Origin: Pseudomonadota bacterium
GTDB taxonomy: Bacteria > Pseudomonadota > Gammaproteobacteria > UBA5335
DNA length: 9,256 nt
Reading direction: 5' to 3'
NCBI GenBank assembly: GCA_021783685.1
Contig: JAJXTQ010000052.1
Location: forward strand, 1-9,256
Of this stretch, positions 4,801 through 9,256 are shown in pieces (the first letter of the stretch is position 1; each line of letters begins with the position of its first letter). The notes under the pieces are model-generated. The model had not been told where the DNA came from, searched no databases, and saw nothing but the letters and a program-made list of their open reading frames with translations. The position numbers and the translations under genes are program-made.

Positions 4801-6161
4801 TGCCGGCGACGGAGCCGGCCGTCCCGCAATCCTCGACGCGCCGGCGTCTGTTGCAGGGCGCTGCCGGCACTCTCGTGCTCGCGCTGACGCCGCATCTGGC
4901 GCGGGGTGCTTCGCTGCTGGCGGTGCGCGTCTGGCCGTCGGCCGAATACACCCGGGTCGCGATCGAGCACGACACGCCCCTGCGTTTTCACTACTTCCTG
5001 CTGCAGGACCGGTCGCCGCAGCGGCTGGTGGTGGACATCCAGGGCGTCGACTTCACGCGGCGGTTCGCCGAACAGATCCGGCAGGTCGATCCGCACGATC
5101 CGTTCATCGCCCGCATGCGGGTGGGCCAGTACCGTTCGGGCGTCGTCCGCCTCGTCGTCGAACTCAAGGCGGCGGTGAGTCCGCAGGTGTTTTCGCTGGC
5201 GCCCGCGGGACCGTACCGCAACCGGCTGGTGCTGGATCTCTATCCGGCCAACGCCGGCGATCCGCTGTTGCCGCTGCTGCGCGCGCGCGGCGAGGCGCCG
5301 GCGCCGTCGGCGGAGCGCGTGTCGGATTCCCGGCCGGCGCCGAGCCGGTCGGAGCCGTCGATGGAGCGCCCGGTGATCGACACGGTCGCCCAGCCGCCGG
5401 AGGAAACAGCCAATGCGGCTCCGTCGCTGCGCCGCCGCGGTCCGCGCGCACGGCGGCCGCTCGTCATCGCGGTCGATCCCGGCCACGGCGGCGAGGATCC
5501 GGGCGCGGTCGGACACCACGGCCATTATGAAAAGACGGTGGTGCTCTCGGTGGCGCACCACCTCACCAGCCTGATCGGATCGCGCACGGACTATCGCGTG
5601 CTGATGACGCGGGAGTCCGACTACTTCGTGCCGCTGGGCATGCGGGTCTACAAGGCGCGGCGTGCGCGGGCGGATCTGTTCGTCTCCATCCATGCGGATG
5701 CCTGGATCCATCCCGACGCGCAGGGATCGTCGGTGTTCGCGCTCTCGGAGCGCGGCGCCAGCAGCGCGGCGGCGGCCGAACTGGCGCGGGAGCAGAACGA
5801 CTCCGACCGCATCGGTGGCGTCGGATCCGGCCGCGGCGATCCGCAGGTCTCACAGGTGGTGCTGGACCTGTCGACATCGGCGCAGATCAGCGACAGCCTG
5901 CGCTTCGGCGACGCCGTGCTCAACGAACTCGGCAGCATCAATCGCCTGCACCGCGGCTACGTCGAACAGGCCGGCTTCGCGGTGCTGAAGGCGCCCGACA
6001 TTCCGTCGATCCTGGTCGAGACCGCGTTCATCAGCAACCCGGAAGAGGAAGCGCGCCTGATCGAGCAGGGCTACCAGCGCCGCCTCGCGCGGGCGATCTT
6101 CGGCGGCATCCAGGAATACCTCGCGAAAAACCCGCCGCAGGACGGGGTGCCGCTGGCCTGA
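4758..6161 (+). CDS. amiC: N-acetylmuramoyl-L-alanine amidase AmiC, Tat-exported
   Basis: This 467-residue periplasmic zinc amidase removes peptide stems from septal peptidoglycan so that daughter cells separate. A twin-arginine signal, STRRRLLQGAAG (about 25-36), closely resembles that of E. coli AmiC. An AMIN domain follows (about 50-160; AVRVWPSAEYTRVAIEHDTP), which targets the division site, then a proline/arginine-rich linker (about 170-230) and an Amidase_3 domain. Zinc ligands are His243 (DPGHGGED), Glu258 (HYEKTVV) and His312 (SIHADA), and the catalytic Glu421 is in LVETAFISNP. ATG 4758 has GGGGGAAC (4748-4755) upstream and overlaps tsaE by 43 nt, so the two form an operon. mutL, a frequent downstream partner, is absent here. 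The protein is somewhat longer than E. coli AmiC, largely in the linker. Confidence 0.96.
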   Translation: MPTSIDRDPDAADLVPATEPAVPQSSTRRRLLQGAAGTLVLALTPHLARGASLLAVRVWPSAEYTRVAIEHDTPLRFHYFLLQDRSPQRLVVDIQGVDFTRRFAEQIRQVDPHDPFIARMRVGQYRSGVVRLVVELKAAVSPQVFSLAPAGPYRNRLVLDLYPANAGDPLLPLLRARGEAPAPSAERVSDSRPAPSRSEPSMERPVIDTVAQPPEETANAAPSLRRRGPRARRPLVIAVDPGHGGEDPGAVGHHGHYEKTVVLSVAHHLTSLIGSRTDYRVLMTRESDYFVPLGMRVYKARRARADLFVSIHADAWIHPDAQGSSVFALSERGASSAAAAELAREQNDSDRIGGVGSGRGDPQVSQVVLDLSTSAQISDSLRFGDAVLNELGSINRLHRGYVEQAGFAVLKAPDIPSILVETAFISNPEEEARLIEQGYQRRLARAIFGGIQEYLAKNPPQDGVPLA

Positions 6162-6179
6162 TCCCGAGCGAAATTTGCA

Positions 6180-6232
6180 TACAATCCCCGACCGGTTGGC
6201 CGGAAACGCGCTTGCCGTTGCGGAACGCAACG
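6180..6232 (+). promoter_or_regulatory. Possible psiF promoter and leader hairpin
   Basis: CATACAAT contains a -10-like TACAAT (6180-6185); the -35 region is weak. Downstream, CGTTGCG-GAA-CGCAACG (6216-6232) forms a perfect 7-bp stem with a 3-nt loop, about 35 nt before the psiF start and without a T-run. No recognisable Pho box was seen. Confidence 0.35.
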
Positions 6233-6266
6233 ATTCGAAGATCCATAACGTGAGGAGAGGACATTC

Positions 6267-6617
6267 ATGAGGAAGACCCTGGTTTCGCTTGCCTTCTGTT
6301 CCGCCGCCCTGGGGCTCGCCGTGGCGGCGGTTCCGGCGCAGGCCGCCAACGCACAGACCCACCGCATGACCGAGTGCAGTGGCAACGCCAAGGCCAAGCA
6401 CCTGCACGGCGCGGCGCGCAAGCAGTTCATGAAGTCCTGCCTGCGCTCGAAGAAGCCGGCTGCCAAGGCGGCGCACCCGCATCATGCCAAGGCCGGGATG
6501 AACGCCCAGCAGCAGAAGATGGTGTCGTGCAACGCGGGCGCGAAGTCCAAGGGCTTGAAGGGCGATGCGCGCAAGCAGTTCATGAAGATGTGCCTGCGCG
6601 GCAAGAAGCACGCGTGA
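6267..6617 (+). CDS. psiF: PsiF-repeat secreted protein
   Basis: This 116-residue protein has a Sec signal peptide ending VPAQA-A (about 1-26) and two PsiF repeats: residues 33-63 (RMTECSGNAKAKHLHGAARK ... MKSCLRSKK) and 84-114 (KMVSCNAGAKSKGLKGDARK ... MKMCLRGKK). Each has two cysteines (37/58 and 88/109) in the same spacing, suggesting one disulphide per repeat in the periplasm. A His/Lys/Ala-rich linker joins them. In E. coli psiF is induced by phosphate starvation; its molecular function is unknown. The ribosome site GGAGAGG (6254-6260) precedes the ATG. The protein is strongly basic. The phosphate link is carried over from the family and is not supported here by a visible Pho box. Confidence 0.9.
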   Translation: MRKTLVSLAFCSAALGLAVAAVPAQAANAQTHRMTECSGNAKAKHLHGAARKQFMKSCLRSKKPAAKAAHPHHAKAGMNAQQQKMVSCNAGAKSKGLKGDARKQFMKMCLRGKKHA

Positions 6618-6628
6618 TTCCCCGGGGG

Positions 6629-6659
6629 GCCGGGTCCCCGCCGCCCGGCGTGAACTTTT
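6629..6659 (+). terminator. Weak candidate terminator after psiF
   Basis: GCCGGG (6629-6634) can pair with CCCGGC (6644-6649) across a 9-nt loop, followed six bases later by TTTT (6656-6659). It lies 12 nt beyond the psiF stop. The T-run is short and offset, so it is only a candidate. Confidence 0.35.
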
Positions 6660-6754
6660 CCAGCCCCCCGCTGCCCAAATCGACGCCTTCCGTGCATTGT
6701 GAAAGAATCCGCGCTGTGCGGGTCGTTGCCGCACGGAACGGAAAGGAGTGATGT

Positions 6755-7408
6755 ATGCCCACGTTCGTCACTGGGGCTTATGCCCGGCGCCAGGCCGGGG
6801 TATCGAAGCTGGTCAAGAACACCTATACGCTGCTCTCGGCGACGCTGTTCATCACCGCCGGGGTGGCCTGGGAGTCGATGGGCCTGCACCTGAGCGGCGG
6901 TGCCTATCTCGTCGCGATGATCGCGAGCTTTGCCATGATTTTCGCGGTGTTCCGCACGCGCAATTCCGCGATGGGGCTGGTTTCGCTGGTCGGTTTCGCC
7001 GGCTTGCAGGGGGTCTGCCTCGGGCCGCTGATCTCGATGTATCTCCGGACGCCCGGCGGCAGCGCGACGGTTGCGACGGCGGCGTTCCTCACCGGCGCGG
7101 TGTTCCTCGCCTTGTCCGCCTACGTCCACGTGACGAAGAAGGATTTCAGCGCCTGGTCCGGGATGCTGTTCGCGGGCCTGATGGTCGTCGTCGTGTCGAG
7201 CCTCATCGGCTTGTTCGTGTCGTCGAGCGCCTACCAGCTGACGGTTGCCGCGCTCTCGGCGATGGTCTTTTCCGGGTACATCCTGTTCGATACCTCGCGC
7301 ATCGTGCTCGGGGGCGAGACCAACTACATCCTCGCCACGCTGCAGTTGTATCTGGACATCCTGAACCTCTTCCTGAGCCTGCTGCGCCTGTTGAGCGACC
7401 GGCGCTGA
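6755..7408 (+). CDS. yccA: BI-1 family inner-membrane protein YccA
   Basis: This 217-residue protein has seven hydrophobic segments and the Bax-inhibitor-1 (UPF0005) signatures: a C-terminal FDTSRIVLGGETNYILATLQ followed by LYLDILNLFLSLLRLL, as in E. coli YccA. In E. coli, YccA sits in the inner membrane, is an FtsH substrate and modulates FtsH proteolysis of jammed SecY; BI-1 relatives act as pH-sensitive calcium leak channels. The ATG at 6755 has AAAGGAG (6742-6748) at 6-nt spacing. The leader contains a 6-bp hairpin (GTGCGG 6716-6721 with CCGCAC 6729-6734). The transporter gene starts 10 nt after the stop, so the two are probably co-transcribed. Family assignment is firm; the biochemical role here is not. 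Confidence 0.93.
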   Translation: MPTFVTGAYARRQAGVSKLVKNTYTLLSATLFITAGVAWESMGLHLSGGAYLVAMIASFAMIFAVFRTRNSAMGLVSLVGFAGLQGVCLGPLISMYLRTPGGSATVATAAFLTGAVFLALSAYVHVTKKDFSAWSGMLFAGLMVVVVSSLIGLFVSSSAYQLTVAALSAMVFSGYILFDTSRIVLGGETNYILATLQLYLDILNLFLSLLRLLSDRR

Positions 7409-7418
7409 ACGGGCCCTC

Positions 7419-8669
7419 ATGGAGGAACGTCCTGCGGTAGCGGGAGCGGTGAAACGGCTCCCGCTGCGCTGGCTGCTTTCCATCGCCGTCTGGGGGCCGG
7501 GCCTGCTGGTGATGCTGGCCGACACCGACCCGGGCAACATCGTCACCGCAGCGCAGAGCGGGTCGAAGTGGGGATATCACCTGCTTCCCCTGCTGGTCGC
7601 GCTGATCCCGTTGCTGTACATGGTGCAGGAATTGACGGTGCGTCTGGGGATCTTCACCGGGCGCGGCCACGGCGAACTGATCCGGGAGAAGTTCGGCCCC
7701 GGCTGGGCATGGTTCGCCGTGCTCGGGTTGACGGTGGCCGCGGTGGGCTCGATGGTGACCGAGTTCACCGGCGTCGCCGGGGTGGGCGAGATGTACGGCG
7801 TTTCCCGCAGCGTCACGCTGCCCAGCGCCGCGGCGGTGCTGATGGCCATCGTGCTGAGCGGTTCGTATCAGCGGATGGAGCGTGCGACGCTGCTGATCGG
7901 GCTCTTCGAACTTGCGTTTTTCGTCGTGGCGGGGGTTTCACACCCCGACTTCGCGAAGATCGCCCGCAGCGTCACCGACCTGCCGCTCGGCAATCACGAA
8001 TTCCTGTTCCTTGCCGCAGCCTTGATCGGGGCGAGCTTCAATCCCTGGATGATCTTCTATCAGCAGTCGGCCGTCGCCGACAAGCGGCTCACGCCCGAAC
8101 AGTATCCCGCCGCGCGCTGGGATACGGCGATCGGCGCCGTGCTGACGCAATTGCTCACCGGTGCGGTGCTGATCGCCGCTGCGACCACCCTGGGCGGCAA
8201 GCACCCGGTGCCGTTGGATTCGGTGGGCGACGTGAGCCGTGCGCTCACGCCGATCCTCGGGCGTGAGGCCGGCCGGCTGATCTTCAGCATCGGCGTGCTC
8301 GGGGCGGCGATGGTCGCGGCGATCGTCGCTTCGCAGGCGTTTTCCTGGGGTGTCGGCGAGGCGGCGGGGTATCGCCGTTCGCTCGAGTCGCGGGCGAAGC
8401 CGGCGCTGTGGTTCCATGTGGTGTACGTCGTCTGCGTGGCGGGAAGTGCGCTGCTCGTCTGGGCGAGCCCGGACCTGGTATGGCTGACGGTGGCGGCGCA
8501 GGTGGTCAACACCTTCATGCTGCCCATGCTCATCGGCTTCCTGGTCGTGCTGGCACGACGCAGCCTGCCCGACGCGCAGCGCCTGCAGGGCGGCTATCTG
8601 GTGCTGCTGCTGCTGGCCGCGGCGGCGACCTGCATCCTCGGCTTCGTCGGAGGGTTGTCGGGGCTCTAG
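7419..8669 (+). CDS. NRAMP-family metal ion transporter, divergent TM6 motif
   Basis: This 416-residue polytopic membrane protein has about 11 hydrophobic segments. The TM1 metal-binding motif is intact: DTDPGNIVTAAQSG (Asp37-Pro38-Gly39-Asn40). The TM6 signature, which in classical MntH/DMT1 proteins is MPH with a metal-binding methionine, reads GASFNPWMIFYQQSAV here, with Asn208 where methionine is expected and Trp210 for His. That methionine favours transition metals over Ca/Mg, so specificity may differ from MntH. It starts 10 nt after yccA with no strong ribosome site (coupling is likely); an internal GTG near 7449 is an alternative. No Mn/Fe-responsive operator is visible. I withhold a gene symbol because it is not a plain mntH. 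Confidence 0.9.
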   Translation: MEERPAVAGAVKRLPLRWLLSIAVWGPGLLVMLADTDPGNIVTAAQSGSKWGYHLLPLLVALIPLLYMVQELTVRLGIFTGRGHGELIREKFGPGWAWFAVLGLTVAAVGSMVTEFTGVAGVGEMYGVSRSVTLPSAAAVLMAIVLSGSYQRMERATLLIGLFELAFFVVAGVSHPDFAKIARSVTDLPLGNHEFLFLAAALIGASFNPWMIFYQQSAVADKRLTPEQYPAARWDTAIGAVLTQLLTGAVLIAAATTLGGKHPVPLDSVGDVSRALTPILGREAGRLIFSIGVLGAAMVAAIVASQAFSWGVGEAAGYRRSLESRAKPALWFHVVYVVCVAGSALLVWASPDLVWLTVAAQVVNTFMLPMLIGFLVVLARRSLPDAQRLQGGYLVLLLLAAAATCILGFVGGLSGL

Positions 8670-8852
8670 TGCGGTGCGTCGTAAATACGGGCGCGAAAGA
8701 AACCAGGACCCATTGCCGGGCTGAGCGGATGGCCCATCGATCCCCGATCTGGATCAAGAGCCGTCCCATCGGTACGGGATTCCTGTCAGACGTCTGACAG
8801 GGGAATGCGCTACGCTCGATTGCATTGCCATTTCGAGTGGAGCGATGCCGCG
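8670..8852. other. Intergenic region upstream of phosphoketolase
   Basis: This 183-bp region holds the 20-bp palindrome described separately and presumably the phosphoketolase promoter. I found no convincing -35/-10 pair and no clear terminator for the transporter gene. Confidence 0.5.
8782..8801. promoter_or_regulatory. Perfect 20-bp palindrome, probable operator
   Basis: CCTGTCAGACGTCTGACAGG is its own reverse complement over 20 bases and lies 51 bp upstream of the phosphoketolase start. Its half-sites GTCAGAC/GTCTGAC suit a dimeric repressor or activator. There is no spacer loop and no T-run, so it is not a terminator. The cognate regulator is not in the window. Confidence 0.6.
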
Positions 8853-9256
8853 ATGACGTACGCGAATCCGGTTGCAATGACCGACGAAGAGCTGCATGTG
8901 ATCGACCGCTACTGGCGCGCGGCCAACTACCTGTCCGTCGGCCAGATCTACCTGCTCGACAATCCGCTGCTGCGCGAGCCCCTGCGCGCCGAACACGTCA
9001 AACCGCGGCTGCTCGGGCATTGGGGCACCACCCCCGGACTGAACTTCCTGTACGCGCATTGCAACCGCGTCATCCGCCAGCGCGATGCCAACATGATCTT
9101 CGTCACCGGGCCGGGCCACGGCGGGCCGGCGCTGGTCGCCAACACCTATCTCGAGGGAACGTACAGCGAGATCTACCCCAACGTGCCGCGCAATGCCGAC
9201 GGCATGCGGCGGCTGTTCCGGCAGTTCTCGTTCCCCGGCGGCGTGCCCAGCCATGT
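8853..9256 (+). CDS. xfp: Phosphoketolase (xylulose-5-P / fructose-6-P), N-terminal part
   Basis: The first 134 residues of a protein usually about 790 long are present. The thiamine-diphosphate enzyme splits xylulose 5-phosphate (and often fructose 6-phosphate) with phosphate into acetyl phosphate and a shorter sugar phosphate. Family blocks are obvious: [20 protein letters not shown] (residues 20-39), [13 protein letters not shown] (53-65, with the His56 active-site region), [20 protein letters not shown] (83-102), and [13 protein letters not shown] at the edge. ATG 8853 follows GGAG (8839-8842) at a somewhat long spacing; ATG 8877 (residue 9) is an alternative. Single- or dual-substrate use cannot be decided from this part. 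Confidence 0.95.
   Translation, partial: MTYANPVAMTDEELHVIDRYWRAANYLSVGQIYLLDNPLLREPLRAEHVKPRLLGHWGTTPGLNFLYAHCNRVIRQRDANMIFVTGPGHGGPALVANTYLEGTYSEIYPNVPRNADGMRRLFRQFSFPGGVPSH

Noticed and set aside
4286..4975. Upstream extension of the queG frame to a 609-codon ORF
   Set aside because: The extension runs antisense through all of tsaE and into amiC and has low-complexity composition. QueG homologues begin near the ATG at 4285.
4797..7670. Long minus-strand frames opposite amiC, psiF, yccA and the transporter
   Set aside because: They are His/Arg/Pro-rich shadows typical of the antisense of GC-rich coding sequence, with no recognisable domains or ribosome sites.
1..9256. CRISPR array, rRNA, large tandem repeats or integrase gene
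   Set aside because: None were seen on reading both strands; the only substantial repeats are the element's terminal inverted repeats and target duplications and the two PsiF repeats within psiF.

Overview
The window is GC-rich and most like a betaproteobacterial chromosome. The best evidence is the queG / tsaE / amiC neighbourhood, with queG divergent from a tsaE-amiC pair. The AmiC-type amidase has a twin-arginine signal closely resembling that of E. coli AmiC, and psiF and yccA homologues fit the same placement. Genus cannot be fixed from the sequence.

Layout. (1) 1-164, minus: the N-terminal part of a cold-shock protein running off the left edge, with a leader up to about 368. (2) 369-2087: a mobile element of about 1.7 kb, previously inserted. 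It has perfect 24-bp terminal inverted repeats (377-400 and 2056-2079) and near-identical 8-bp target duplications (7 of 8 bases). Inside, all on the minus strand, are an intact MntA antitoxin / HepT HEPN toxin pair followed directly by a degraded ISL3-type transposase. (3) 2080-3058: a higBA toxin-antitoxin pair and a small possible ORF remnant that the element may have split. (4) 3059-3134, minus: tRNA-Thr(CGT), with its own terminator and a -10 box that contains the queG stop codon. (5) 3146-6161: queG (minus) divergent from tsaE-amiC (plus), a core housekeeping block. (6) 6267-8669, plus: psiF (secreted PsiF-repeat protein), yccA (BI-1 family membrane protein) and an NRAMP-type metal transporter with a non-canonical TM6 motif. 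(7) 8670-9256: an intergenic region with a perfect 20-bp palindrome, then the start of a phosphoketolase.

Interpretation. The tRNA-to-csp interval (about 200-3058) is the accessory part: two unrelated type II/VII-like toxin-antitoxin modules, one carried inside an insertion-sequence-like unit placed next to the other. The most noteworthy object is this unit, in which a HEPN/MNT pair sits between the inverted repeat and tnpA, apparently co-transcribed with tnpA. The transposase has lost three blocks, whereas both toxin-antitoxin genes remain open with all diagnostic residues. The rest of the window looks like ordinary chromosomal backbone for tRNA modification (queG, tsaE), cell division (amiC), membrane quality control (yccA), metal uptake and carbon metabolism.
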